Shown here: positions 24,679 to 33,476 of the stretch, in pieces | Layout of the letters: each line of letters opens with the position of its first letter | Numbering within the stretch: the stretch's first letter is position 1 | DNA from: CTSoil-043 sp963821235 | GTDB lineage: Bacteria; Chloroflexota; Limnocylindria; Limnocylindrales; CSP1-4 | Assembly (NCBI GenBank): GCA_963821235.1 | Contig: CAWGCS010000001.1 | Coordinates: 558,001 to 622,000, forward strand | DNA length: 64,000 nt | Direction of reading: 5' to 3' | Translations under genes and position numbers: made by a program | Notes under the pieces: model-generated | Database searches by the model: none | Seen by the model: the letters and a program-made list of their open reading frames with translations, nothing else | Told to the model about the DNA's origin: nothing

Positions 24679-26109
24679 TCAGGGCGTCGCCGTGAAGATC
24701 GCACCGTCGTCATCCTCGTAGGCGAGGCGCCAGCCCGAGCCGGGCGTCCGGAGCGTGATCTCGAGCGCCTCCTGCGTCAGCGTGTCGACGACGATCACCG
24801 AGGCACCCGTCCCCCGCAGCGCAGCCAGGGCGGCCGGTCCGCCGCCGGCGATCGTGGCGTAGTCGGCCCAGGCCTTCGCCGGCTCCACCTCCACGCGCGA
24901 GTCCACCATGACCGGGATGCCGGGCGCCGCCCACTCGAACCAGGAGGCCCATGGCTGCGGGACGACGACCCGGGCGGCCGGGCCGGCGAGATCAGCGACA
25001 GCCCGCGCCAGGCCCGCCGGCGCGTCGCGGAGGAGGCCGGGAGGCCCGGTCAGCGGGTCGCCCCCCCGCCAGAGCGGCTGGGCGACCACGACGGCGGCGC
25101 CGAGGACGACCACGACCGCCGCATTGAGCCAGCGCAGGACGCGCGGCTCGCCACGCGGGGCAGGAGCCGGCGCCTGCAGCGAGGCGATCACGGAGGCGAG
25201 CGCGACCGGGGCGCCGAACGCCCACCACGCGACGCCGCGCTCCGCGTAGGCCCCCAGGAGCGCGAGGCCGGAGAGCCAGGCGAGCGTGAGCACGGGCGCG
25301 GGGGCGCCCTGCCGGCGGAGGGCCAGCAGCACGGCCGCCGCCCCCACGACCGACGCGTAGAACAGGGCACCCGTCACCGAGAGCGGCGACGTCCGCTGCC
25401 ACTCGGTGATCAGCCGGGTGATCTCGGCGTTCGTCGCGATCCCCAGGGCGTATCCCCAGACCCCGGGCCCGAAGGGCGTGACGCACGAGGCGAGCACGGA
25501 CAGCCCCAGGACGGGCAGCAGCCCGCGGAGGACGGGCCGGCGGGCGGCAACGTCCTCCACGAGGGCGAGCGCCACGGCAGCCGGGCCCAGGAAGAAGCTG
25601 CCGTGGAGGTTGGCCCAGGCGAGGACCAGGAGGGGGATCGCCCAGGCCAGCCGGGGGCGCCGCTCGCGCCACGCGAGGATCGCCAGGACGGCGGCGAAGA
25701 TCACGACCCCGAAGAGCTGGGCGCGCAGGCCGAGGGCGGCGATCCCGACGAGGAAACCGGCCAGGGCGACGAGGGCGGCCGAGCGCGGCGCCAGCCAGCG
25801 GCTCGCGGCGACCATGACCAGGCCGACGGCAGCGGCCACCACGAGCGTGCGCAGAACGACCAGCCCGGCCCAGCCCGCGAGCTCGTGGACGAGGGCGAGC
25901 ACGACCCCCGCACCCCACTGCTGGTTGAGCCACGGCTGCCCGAAGGCGGTGAAGGTGAACGGGTCCGCCTGGAGCACGGAGCGCGACTCCAGCATCAGCT
26001 CCCCGGCCCGGACCTGGTAGGCGAGGTCAACGGTGGACATCTGGGCGATCGTCGCCGCCAGGGCGGGCAGCAGGATCGCGAGGGCGAGCCAGAGTCGGTC
26101 GCGCGTCAT
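24679..26109 (-). CDS. Polytopic membrane protein, GT-C-like
   Basis: 476 residues from ATG 26109 with about eleven hydrophobic segments. The first loop after helix 1 holds DLAYQVRAGELMLESRSVLQADPFTFTA and PWLNQQWGAGVVLAL; the C-terminal 110 residues form a soluble domain (PWASWFEWAAPGIPVMVDSR, VIVVDTLTQEALE). The layout fits a GT-C glycosyltransferase or a related membrane protein of the type often called hypothetical in glycan clusters. Upstream extensions run antisense into the neighbouring ATPase gene and were rejected. Confidence 0.7.
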   Translation of the reverse strand: MTRDRLWLALAILLPALAATIAQMSTVDLAYQVRAGELMLESRSVLQADPFTFTAFGQPWLNQQWGAGVVLALVHELAGWAGLVVLRTLVVAAAVGLVMVAASRWLAPRSAALVALAGFLVGIAALGLRAQLFGVVIFAAVLAILAWRERRPRLAWAIPLLVLAWANLHGSFFLGPAAVALALVEDVAARRPVLRGLLPVLGLSVLASCVTPFGPGVWGYALGIATNAEITRLITEWQRTSPLSVTGALFYASVVGAAAVLLALRRQGAPAPVLTLAWLSGLALLGAYAERGVAWWAFGAPVALASVIASLQAPAPAPRGEPRVLRWLNAAVVVVLGAAVVVAQPLWRGGDPLTGPPGLLRDAPAGLARAVADLAGPAARVVVPQPWASWFEWAAPGIPVMVDSRVEVEPAKAWADYATIAGGGPAALAALRGTGASVIVVDTLTQEALEITLRTPGSGWRLAYEDDDGAIFTATP

Positions 26110-26149
26110 GGGCGGCGCTCGCTGCCCGCTTCCGGCGGCCCGCGCCAGG

Positions 26150-27631
26150 TCACGATCCCCCGTAGAGCCGCTCGAGGTCGACCAGCTCGACGTCGGGGCG
26201 CTTCGCGGCCGTGGACCTGAGGTTGCGATCGAAGCCGCCGGCTGCAACGATCGCGAGCCGTGCATCGGCAGCATCCACCTTCCGCGCCAGCAGGTCGCGA
26301 GCACGATCGAGCCTCCGCAGGTCGGCAAGCCCGCGGGGCTCGGGGCCGGCCTTCGCTTCCCCGATGAGCAGCACGCGGGCCGGAGCGCCGGCGACCTCGC
26401 GACGCGCAAGGGCCAGCACGTCAATCTCCAGCTGGGACCGGCCGGCGGGATCCGCAAGCACGGTCGAGCCCACCTGCCCCAGCCCGCCTCCCAGCGTCTC
26501 CGGTGAGGCGTGCTGCGAGACCCACTCCCGTGCCATCTCCTCGAACGACGGTCCGAGGACACCCGCGCGGAACCGGTCGCCGGCATCGCGCCAGGCGTCC
26601 ACCGTCCGGCGGGCCTCGAACCGACGCAGGTCGGGGCGCACGACCACGTGGCTGAAGCGCACGAGCGGGTCGACGATCCGCAGCGACGGCCGTCGAGCGC
26701 GAAGCGGATCAGCGGATCGCTCGACGAAGCCGGCCCGCTCCAGCCCGTCGAGCACGTGGGTCATCGAGGTCTCCCGCCGACCGAGCGCCGCCGCCACCGC
26801 GCCCGCGGACCGACGGCCGGCCGCGATGGCGGCAAGGGCCGACTGGTAGATCGCACGGTCCGACAGGGACGGATCCTCGGCGAGGAGGTGGTCCGCTTCG
26901 CGGAACAGGGCGTGCGATGGGTTGAGGACGCCGTCTGCAAGCCACCGCTCGAACGACCCTCCGAGGGCGCGGGGCCTTCCGCCCAGAAGGTCCCGGTAGC
27001 CGGGCGTTCCTCCGACCACCGCGTGGAGGAGGAGGGCGAGGCGTGGGTTCTCCGTCACGCCCCAGAATGCCGCCGCCTCCCGATACCCGAAGGGCCGGAC
27101 GATCAGCTCCAGGACGGCCCGGCCGCGCAGCGCCTGCTGGCCCGACAGCAGCCGGGACATGACGGACATCGCGGAGCCGCACAGGACGAGACGGAGTCGT
27201 GGATCCGGGTCGCGTCTCCCCGCGTCGTGCACGGCCTGAACAGCGGAGGCGAGCTCGGGCGCCCGCCCCAGGAGATACGGGAACTCGTCGAGCACGACGA
27301 GCCGCGGGCCCGTGACGGTCGCCCCACCGGCGAGCGCCGCGAGCGCCGCCGGCCAATCCACCAGCGCGACGGATGCCCCGGGCAGCCCTCGTTCGGCCGC
27401 GATCGCGGCACCGAGCCGGGCAAGGGCCGGCGTGCGCTCCTCCTCGAGCGCCTGGTGGTAGAGGCCGCCGCTCCGGCCGACCAGTGACTCGAGCAGGTAG
27501 CTCTTTCCCATGCGGCGGCGCCCGTAGACGATCCCGAGGCGCATCCCGGGAGCCTGGTCGTTCGCGAAGTGGACCAGGTCGGCCCACTCGTCGGCGCGGT
27601 CGAACAGCTCGGGAGGTCGGGTTCCGATCAC
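26150..27631 (-). CDS. AAA ATPase with DUF234-like C-terminal domain
   Basis: 493 residues from GTG 27631. Starts FDRADEWADLVHF, Walker A VYGRRRMGKSYLLE (about residues 35-48), Walker B PRLVVLDEFPYLL, sensor LRLVLCGSAMSVM, then HTH-like AVAAALGRRETSMTHVLDGLERAGFVER and C-terminal nuclease-like DUF234 region (LEIDVLALARREV, VLLIGEAKAG: an E...D...ExK-like pattern). This is the archaeal-type ATPase family, often associated with defence or mobile DNA; its function is unsettled. It stands alone inside the glycosyltransferase run, with a leaderless promoter preceded by an inverted repeat. Confidence 0.85.
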   Translation of the reverse strand: MIGTRPPELFDRADEWADLVHFANDQAPGMRLGIVYGRRRMGKSYLLESLVGRSGGLYHQALEEERTPALARLGAAIAAERGLPGASVALVDWPAALAALAGGATVTGPRLVVLDEFPYLLGRAPELASAVQAVHDAGRRDPDPRLRLVLCGSAMSVMSRLLSGQQALRGRAVLELIVRPFGYREAAAFWGVTENPRLALLLHAVVGGTPGYRDLLGGRPRALGGSFERWLADGVLNPSHALFREADHLLAEDPSLSDRAIYQSALAAIAAGRRSAGAVAAALGRRETSMTHVLDGLERAGFVERSADPLRARRPSLRIVDPLVRFSHVVVRPDLRRFEARRTVDAWRDAGDRFRAGVLGPSFEEMAREWVSQHASPETLGGGLGQVGSTVLADPAGRSQLEIDVLALARREVAGAPARVLLIGEAKAGPEPRGLADLRRLDRARDLLARKVDAADARLAIVAAGGFDRNLRSTAAKRPDVELVDLERLYGGS

Positions 27632-27637
27632 GGCGCC

Positions 27638-27643
27638 AATCTA
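27638..27643 (-). promoter_or_regulatory. Leaderless-type -10 (TAGATT) for the AAA ATPase
   Basis: Minus-strand TAGATT six bases before GTG 27631; there is no Shine-Dalgarno. Confidence 0.55.
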
Positions 27644-27648
27644 CGACT

Positions 27649-27670
27649 CGACTTGTAATAGATCAAGTCG
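27649..27670. promoter_or_regulatory. Inverted repeat, candidate operator of the AAA ATPase gene
   Basis: CGACTTG and CAAGTCG flank the 8-base AT-rich spacer TAATAGAT. The repeat lies directly upstream of the TAGATT -10, where the -35 region would be, so a bound regulator could block RNA polymerase. The block is AT-rich compared with its surroundings. Confidence 0.5.
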
Positions 27671-27698
27671 TATCTATGCGGCACTGGGCGGCCGTGCG

Positions 27699-28904
27699 TC
27701 AGCTCGCGACGGCGACCTCGATCAGGCGGACCGCCCGGGCGCCCTCGTCGTAGAGCTGCTCGATCGCGTAGACCATCAGCTCGACGCAGAAGCGCTCGTG
27801 GACCAGGTCGTGGCCACCGCGAGCCAGCATGTCGGCGTAGGCGTGGTCGGTCAGCAGGCGGACGACGGCCGCCCCCAGGGCCGCCGCGTCGTGAGGCGGC
27901 ACGAGGAGTCCCGTCCGGCCGTCCTGGATGACCTCCGGGATCCCCCCCACCGCGGAGGCGACGACCGGGCGCGAGAGGGCCATCGCCTCCAGGATCGTGA
28001 GGCCCTGGGCCTCGCGGTAGGACGGCAGGACGGCGACGTCGAGGGCGGCCGTCACCGCCGGGACGTCGTCGCGGCGACCGGTGAAGACGACCGTCTTCGC
28101 GATCCCCAGGGCGGCCGCCTGGGCCTCCAGCTCCTCGCGCCGGCTCCCCTCCCCGACGACGAGGAGCCGCGCCGTGGGCACGCGGCGGAGGATGCTGGGC
28201 CAAGCCTCGAGGAGCGTCGGGTGACCCTTCTCGTGCTCCAGGCGGGCGACGACACCAACGATCTGGGCGTCGTCCGGCAGCCCGTACTCCTCGCGGAGCG
28301 TGCAGCACGGGTCGGTGTGGTCGTAGCGGACCAGGTCGACGCCGTTGTAGATGAGCGAGACCGGGACGTTGCTCGGGCGCTCGTCGGCGATCTTGCGTTC
28401 CATGGCGCGGCTGACGGCGATGAGGCGGTCCATCCGCGGCGTGAGGGCCCGCAGCACCTCGCGGTCCTCGGGCGAGCGGAGCCGGCTGGAATGGACGGTC
28501 CCGATCACGTACGGCCGCGGGCGCCCCGCCTCCGCGAGGGCCAGCGCCGCGCGCGTCCCCACGAGCTCCGCCCGGTACATGTGGTTGTGGACGACCTCGG
28601 GACGGATGTCGGCCATGAGCGTGGCCACGGCACCGACGGCGATCGCGTCGTCCGGCTCCTCGAGGACGTGGACCGGCAGGCCCAGGCGGGCGATCTTGCG
28701 GGCCGCGCTTCCGCCGGAGAGCGAGATGACCGTCGGGTCGTAGCGGCTGCGGTCGAGGCGCGAGAGGAGCGAGTAGACGTGCTCCTGGGCACCGCCGTTG
28801 GTGCCGGTCGCCAGGACCTCCACGACGCGCACGGGCCGGCCGCCCGGGAGCGGGGGCCGGTCCACCGGCTTGACGCAGGGGTCGCCGGGAAGCGGGGCTC
28901 CCAT
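27699..28904 (-). CDS. GT4 family glycosyltransferase
   Basis: 401 residues. GT-B fold: N-terminal VVEVLATGTNGGAQEHVYSLLSRL acceptor domain, IGTVHSSRLRSPED, VSLIYNGVDLVRYD, and C-terminal nucleotide-sugar domain VGVVARLEHEKGHPTLLEA, LVVGEGSRREELEAQA, and the EX7E motif region SYREAQGLTILEAMALSRPVVAS. It transfers a sugar from a nucleotide donor to a growing glycan on the cytoplasmic face. ATG 28904 directly abuts the stop of the upstream acyltransferase gene, so they are one transcript. Confidence 0.93.
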   Translation of the reverse strand: MGAPLPGDPCVKPVDRPPLPGGRPVRVVEVLATGTNGGAQEHVYSLLSRLDRSRYDPTVISLSGGSAARKIARLGLPVHVLEEPDDAIAVGAVATLMADIRPEVVHNHMYRAELVGTRAALALAEAGRPRPYVIGTVHSSRLRSPEDREVLRALTPRMDRLIAVSRAMERKIADERPSNVPVSLIYNGVDLVRYDHTDPCCTLREEYGLPDDAQIVGVVARLEHEKGHPTLLEAWPSILRRVPTARLLVVGEGSRREELEAQAAALGIAKTVVFTGRRDDVPAVTAALDVAVLPSYREAQGLTILEAMALSRPVVASAVGGIPEVIQDGRTGLLVPPHDAAALGAAVVRLLTDHAYADMLARGGHDLVHERFCVELMVYAIEQLYDEGARAVRLIEVAVAS

Positions 28905-30122
28905 CTAGGCGTCGGTCCGCACGACGAGGAGGCGGGCGATGGGCTCGTCCACCGCTCCCCACTCGTACTTGTAGGGCTCGTCGCCGCGCAGGTAGTCGAA
29001 GCGAAGCCGGCCGGCGAGGGTCGCGCCCCGGATCGCGCTCGCGCTCATGAGGACGCCGGGCGACAGGTCGCGCGCCTCGGGATCGACGCCGGCGTTGTAG
29101 AGGTACCAGGTCGTCTCGTCCTCGAACCAGACGCCGGCGGCGATCCGGCGGCCGGCGACGGTGAGGAAGTGGAGCTGGACCGTGCCGTCGCCGTCGAGGA
29201 GCTCGAAGAGCCGCCGGAAGAAGGTCCGGCTCTGGTCCCCGCCCGGCGTCGGCGGGAAGAGCCCGCGCTCGCCCCAGCGCTTCTGGTGGAGGTCCACGAA
29301 CGCGTCCAGGTCGGCCACCGGGTCGGCCGACCGCTCCAGGCGCAGCCCGCCCGCGGCCTCAGCCCGGCGGAGCTTGCGGCGGACCTCGTGGCGCTCCTTC
29401 TTGCCCAGCGTCGCGAGGTAGCCTTCGAAGTCCATGCCCGGCTCGAAGGTGACGACGGGGCAGACCTCCTCACGCTCCCGCACGACGCGCCAGCCCACGC
29501 CGGTGCGGGCGCCGAACGCGTCGGCGAGGGCGTCGACCGCCGGATCGCCGCAACGGAGGCGTCGCAGGTCGAGGACGTCCCAGGGCGCCGGGTGGTCGGG
29601 GTCGTCGGCGATGCCGGGCGTGGCCAGGGCTTCCACCAGGGCCTCCGTCACGGCCGGCAGGTCCTCCGGCCGGGCCAGGAGGGTCGCATAGTCGGCGTGG
29701 TAGCTGGCCCCGAAGAAGACAGCCTTGGCGGCCGGGGCGACGGGCGTCTGGGGCATGTGGGCGTCGCCGCGAAGGCGGGTCCGCAGGATCGCGTCGTCCG
29801 GCTCCACCTCGTGGCGGTGCATGAGCGGGACGATGGCGACGGGCGCCGCGGCGTCGGGCGCCGATGGGTCCACCACGACGAGGGTCTGCTCGTGCGCGTT
29901 CGCGCCGTAGGCGTCCCACCAGGCGCGATGGACACCCCAGCGGGAGAAGGGGGTGGCCCACGGCGAGGCCGCCGCGAGGGCGTCCCAGGCTGCCGGGTCG
30001 ATCGTCCCGAACGGCCGACGGGTCGCGCGAAGGGTGCCGGGCGCCCGGGCGGGGGGTCTGGCTTCCCCGGCGGGCGCGGACGTACAGGGAGGTTCGAGGT
30101 CGGGGGAAGCGGCGCGGGTCAT
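28905..30122 (-). CDS. FemAB/BioF2-like GNAT acyltransferase
   Basis: 405 residues from ATG 30122. The C-terminal half contains GKKERHEVRRKLRRAEAAGGLRL, FVDLHQKRWGERGLF, FFRRLFELLDGDGTVQLHFL, WFEDETTWYLYNAG, PGVLMSASAIRGATLAGRLRFDYLRGDEPYKYEW: the Acetyltransf_6 (BioF2/CelD-like) pattern common in exopolysaccharide clusters, where members add acyl or aminoacyl groups to sugars. The N-terminal half is the degenerate partner domain. A TATTCT eight bases upstream fixes the start and rules out longer frames. It is cotranscribed with the GT4 gene. Confidence 0.85.
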   Translation of the reverse strand: MTRAASPDLEPPCTSAPAGEARPPARAPGTLRATRRPFGTIDPAAWDALAAASPWATPFSRWGVHRAWWDAYGANAHEQTLVVVDPSAPDAAAPVAIVPLMHRHEVEPDDAILRTRLRGDAHMPQTPVAPAAKAVFFGASYHADYATLLARPEDLPAVTEALVEALATPGIADDPDHPAPWDVLDLRRLRCGDPAVDALADAFGARTGVGWRVVREREEVCPVVTFEPGMDFEGYLATLGKKERHEVRRKLRRAEAAGGLRLERSADPVADLDAFVDLHQKRWGERGLFPPTPGGDQSRTFFRRLFELLDGDGTVQLHFLTVAGRRIAAGVWFEDETTWYLYNAGVDPEARDLSPGVLMSASAIRGATLAGRLRFDYLRGDEPYKYEWGAVDEPIARLLVVRTDA

Positions 30123-30130
30123 CGACGCCG

Positions 30131-30136
30131 AGAATA
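30131..30136 (-). promoter_or_regulatory. Leaderless-type -10 (TATTCT) for the acyltransferase-GT4 unit
   Basis: Minus-strand TATTCT eight bases before ATG 30122. The rest of the 273-base gap to 30395 holds nothing else I recognise. Confidence 0.6.
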
Positions 30137-30395
30137 GCACCGGTTGCGCGCGCAACGGTCCGGCGGGCCGGCCCGAAGGACCCAGCCCGGCGCCGGCCCG
30201 CACCGGACCATTCGACAGGTGCGGCCTGTACCACCCGGTGGGTGGACACCGCGACCGCCATCCGGCAAGGTGCCCGGAGACAGGGGCGCGGCACGCCGGG
30301 CCCGCCCCGCCGGCCCTCCCCAGGGCGCCCGATCGCAGGCCCGGCATCCCATCGTCGCCACGCCCCAGCGTGGCGTTCCGGTAGAGAGGAGCGTC

Positions 30396-31265
30396 ATGTC
30401 GTCGGACGCCAGTGTCGCCCGGCGGGCGGCCGCCCACCCCTCCACGCCGACGAGAGCCCCGCGGCGCGCGCTCTCCATCGCCCTCCTCGCCGCGCTGCTG
30501 GCCGCCGGCAGCATGGCCGCCGCCCCCGCCCCCACCTCCGCCTCGACCGCGCCCGTCAAGGTCGCCATCGTCGTCGGACCCGCCGGCTCCCTGACCAGCC
30601 GCTACATCTCCCACGCGCGGTCGTATGCCGAGCTTGCCCGATCCCATGGCGCGACGGTCGTCGAGATCTACTCTCCGAACGCCACCTGGTCCCGGGTCCG
30701 GGCCTCCGTGCAGGGCGCCAACCTCCTCATCTACCTGGGCCACGGGAACGGCTTCCCCAACCCCTACAACGCGACGCTGGATCCCAAGAAGGTCGACGGG
30801 CTGGGCCTCAATCCGTACGCGGGCAGCGGGAACACGCGGACCGCCTACTACGGGGAGTCGTACATCGACCGCGACATCCAGCTCGCGCCCAACGCCGTGG
30901 TGATCCTCAACCACCTCTGCTACGCGGCCGGCAGCTCGGAGCCGGGCAACCCGGACCCCAGCGCCACCACCGCCCGGAAGCGGGTCGACAACTTCGCGGC
31001 CGGCTTCCTGCGGGCGGGCGCGAAGGCGGTCTTCGCCGAGACGCTGGGCGACGCGAGCCACGTCATCGAGGCGCTCTTCACCTCCGACCAGACGATGTCC
31101 GACATCTTCTGGAGCTCGCCGAGCCGGACCTGGAGCTACCGAGCCTCCTTCGCCTCCGCGCGGACGTCCGGCATGACCGCGCTCATGGACCCCCGCCAGC
31201 CGGGCTCCTACTACCGGAGCGCCGTCGGCAAGCTCTCGATGACGGCGGCGGCCTGGAGGCCGTGA
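30396..31265 (+). CDS. Secreted protein with caspase-like (clan CD) His/Cys signature
   Basis: 289 residues from ATG 30396, with AGAGAGGA upstream as ribosome binding site. Residues 1-50 form a signal peptide (RRALSIALLAALLAAGSMAAAPA). The mature part has a caspase-type layout: a strand VKVAIVVGP, helix, second strand, then hydrophobic strand NLLIYLGHGNG with His116-Gly117, and 59 residues on a second strand AVVILNHLCYAAG with Cys175. Hydrophobic-HG and hydrophobic-xC blocks define clan CD peptidases (caspases, gingipain, clostripain, CHAT). No full family match is recognised and activity is inference. It sits alone between glycan genes. Confidence 0.65.
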   Translation: MSSDASVARRAAAHPSTPTRAPRRALSIALLAALLAAGSMAAAPAPTSASTAPVKVAIVVGPAGSLTSRYISHARSYAELARSHGATVVEIYSPNATWSRVRASVQGANLLIYLGHGNGFPNPYNATLDPKKVDGLGLNPYAGSGNTRTAYYGESYIDRDIQLAPNAVVILNHLCYAAGSSEPGNPDPSATTARKRVDNFAAGFLRAGAKAVFAETLGDASHVIEALFTSDQTMSDIFWSSPSRTWSYRASFASARTSGMTALMDPRQPGSYYRSAVGKLSMTAAAWRP

Positions 31266-31275
31266 TCGCGATCGG

Positions 31276-32490
31276 TCAGGGGTTGTAGTTCCAGTAGACC
31301 CCGTAGAGGTTCACCGCAACCCCGAAGAGGATGACGGCCCTCCAGCGCCAGCTGATGCCGTGCCGCGCGGCGGCCATCGCGCAGAGCGCCAGGACGAACG
31401 GGTACGCGTCGAGCGCGTAGCGGTAGCCGTACTGCCACCAGCCGCCGCCGTAGTAGAGCAGGCTCGGCGCCAGGACCAGGAGCGCCGTCACGCCGAGGGC
31501 GATCGTCTCGCGCTTCCGCCAGTCGGCACGCAGGGCGAGGAGCAGGCCGGGACTCGTCAGGAAGACGGACATTCCCAGGCCGTCCGGCTTGAACCCGGGG
31601 AACGTGCTCGTCGCCTGGCCCAGATGCCACAGGAAGTACTCGAGGTTCATCCCCAGGTGGGCCAGCGAGAAGACGCCGAGCTGGCGGCGCGCCTCCAGGA
31701 AGTCGGGCAGGGCAGCCAGGCCGTAGCCCGATTCCATCGGGTTCCCGAAGCGGACGGCGTTGTACCAGATGGCGAAGACCAGAGCCGGGGCGAAGCCGAG
31801 CCCCAGCCAGGCCGCCTGCCGGGCACCGACGCGGATGGCATGCGGGAGGCCTGACGGCATTCGGCTCCGGACGCGATCCGGGAGGGAGCGCCAGCCCCAG
31901 TAGGGCAGGGCCGCCAGGAGCGTGGCCCGGGTGCTGAAGCCGGCTCCGGCGAGGAGCCCCATGACGAGAGGCCGACGGCGGCCGAAGGCCTCCAGGAGGC
32001 CCAGGAAGGTCAGGATCGAAGCGATGAGCTGCCCCGTGTGCCAGACGCCGCCGCGCATGGTGACCCACCACGTGGCCGTGCTGAAGCCGAAGAGGACGAG
32101 AAGCCACGCCCGGTCTGCCAGCGAGGCTACCCCGAGTCGGCCGACGAGGCTCCACAGCAGCGCCAGGCCGGCGACGGCAAGGACGCTGTTCACGACCGGC
32201 TCCCACACGACGGCGCTCTCGGGGCCAACGACTGCCACCAGGGGAGCCAGGACGAACGCCGGGAACGGCGCAAATGGCACGTACACCCGAGCGCCATCGC
32301 GAACGACATCGTAGATGCCGAGCGCGCGATCCAGCCAGGTCCTGCCGTGCAGGAACGCGTCGGCGAGGTAGTAGAAGTCCGGACGCCCTGAGCTGAAGTC
32401 GCGCGCCGAGTACCAATAGACGCTCGCCGCCGCAGCAAGGACCAATGCGAGGACGAACGGGGCCCGGAATCGCGGCGATACCTGGATCAC
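31276..32490 (-). CDS. Polytopic membrane protein, GT-C-like
   Basis: 404 residues from GTG 32490 with nine to ten hydrophobic segments. The first loop FSSGRPDFYYLADAFLHGRTWLDRA carries acidic residues after helix 1, as in GT-C glycosyltransferases, and WWVTMRGGVWHTGQL is followed by a Pro/Arg-rich cytoplasmic loop. It ends close to the caspase-like gene in tail-to-tail orientation. A TAGGCT lies about ten bases before the start. Exact family uncertain. Confidence 0.7.
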   Translation of the reverse strand: MIQVSPRFRAPFVLALVLAAAASVYWYSARDFSSGRPDFYYLADAFLHGRTWLDRALGIYDVVRDGARVYVPFAPFPAFVLAPLVAVVGPESAVVWEPVVNSVLAVAGLALLWSLVGRLGVASLADRAWLLVLFGFSTATWWVTMRGGVWHTGQLIASILTFLGLLEAFGRRRPLVMGLLAGAGFSTRATLLAALPYWGWRSLPDRVRSRMPSGLPHAIRVGARQAAWLGLGFAPALVFAIWYNAVRFGNPMESGYGLAALPDFLEARRQLGVFSLAHLGMNLEYFLWHLGQATSTFPGFKPDGLGMSVFLTSPGLLLALRADWRKRETIALGVTALLVLAPSLLYYGGGWWQYGYRYALDAYPFVLALCAMAAARHGISWRWRAVILFGVAVNLYGVYWNYNP

Positions 32491-32520
32491 GACGAGGTCG
32501 AGCCTACCGTACGCCTCGCA

Positions 32521-33342
32521 TCACGGGCGCCCCGGCGCCGCATCCGTCCCTGCTCGCCTGGACACCCGCCGATGGAGGAACGGCGTCCGGAAGAGGTCCC
32601 AGGCAACCCGCAGGCCCAGCCGCAGCCCCGGGTGCATCCGCGACCCGTGCTTGTCGGACCAGACGATCGGGACGACTCCGATCCGGTAGCCGCGCCGCCT
32701 GGCCAGGTAGATCACCTCCACATCGAAGACGATGCTGGTGATCCGCTGCATGCCGAAGAGATCATGGGCCGCCTGGCGGGTGAAGCCCTTGAACCCGCAC
32801 TGGGTGTCCTGCACGTGGCCAACGGCCCAGACCGAGGCGAGGCCGTGGAAGGCGCGCCCGAGGAAGCGGCGGAGGTCCGGCTGGCTCCGCCGCATGTCGC
32901 TGCCGTCGGCCTGGATACGGCTCCCGAGGGCCAGGTCATGGTCGCGCAGCGCCTCGACCAGGAGGGGCATCTGGTCCGGCGGCGTGGCCATGTCCGCGTC
33001 GGCGAAGATCGCGAGGTCCGTCTCCGCGGCCAGCATCCCGGCCTTCACGGCGGCCCCCTTGCCACCGTGGGGAACGCGTACGAGGGCAAGGCGAGGGGCG
33101 CCCGTGGGGGTCACCTCCCGAGTCTCGGGCCGCGCGTGCACCAGGTCGGCCGTCCCATCCGCGCTTCCGTCGTCGACGACGAGCACGCGCACGTCGTCCG
33201 GCAGGCGGGCGGCCCCGGGCGCGCCGTCCCGGCCGCTCTCGCCGTGGCGCCGCAGGTAGCCGAAGAGCTCGTCGAGGGCGGGGCCGAGGCGGGCCTCCTC
33301 GTTGAATGCTGGAAGGACGATCGTGAGGCTCGAGGGGGTCAT
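32521..33342 (-). CDS. GT2 glycosyltransferase (polyprenyl-phosphate glucosyltransferase-like)
   Basis: 273 residues from ATG 33342. GT-A motifs: SLTIVLPAFNEEARLG, VLVVDDGSADGTADL, HGGKGAAVKAGMLAA, LAIFADADMATPPDQ, DTQCGFKGFTRQAAHDLF, VFDVEVIYLARRRGYRIGVVPIVW. The GGKGAAV and DTQCGFK motifs match the Alg5-like dolichyl-phosphate beta-glucosyltransferases, which make polyprenyl-phosphate-glucose as donor for GT-C enzymes. A TAGACT seven bases upstream of the ATG marks a leaderless start. A truncated relative of this gene and its promoter lie at 36714-36884. Confidence 0.92.
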   Translation of the reverse strand: MTPSSLTIVLPAFNEEARLGPALDELFGYLRRHGESGRDGAPGAARLPDDVRVLVVDDGSADGTADLVHARPETREVTPTGAPRLALVRVPHGGKGAAVKAGMLAAETDLAIFADADMATPPDQMPLLVEALRDHDLALGSRIQADGSDMRRSQPDLRRFLGRAFHGLASVWAVGHVQDTQCGFKGFTRQAAHDLFGMQRITSIVFDVEVIYLARRRGYRIGVVPIVWSDKHGSRMHPGLRLGLRVAWDLFRTPFLHRRVSRRAGTDAAPGRP

Positions 33343-33349
33343 CGCCCGG

Positions 33350-33355
33350 AGTCTA
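33350..33355 (-). promoter_or_regulatory. Leaderless-type -10 (TAGACT) for the GT2 gene
   Basis: Minus-strand TAGACT, seven bases before ATG 33342. On the other strand a TACCAT (33399-33404) faces the GT2/epimerase pair starting at 33477, making this a divergent promoter region. Confidence 0.6.
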
Positions 33356-33476
33356 GCGGGCCCGCTGTCACCGAAGCAGCGGAGGCACCGGTCCGCGGTA
33401 CCATCCGGCCATTGCGGCGGGACGGCACCGCTGGGCACGGTGTGGCGCACACGATCTGTCGCCAGGAAGAGGCCGC

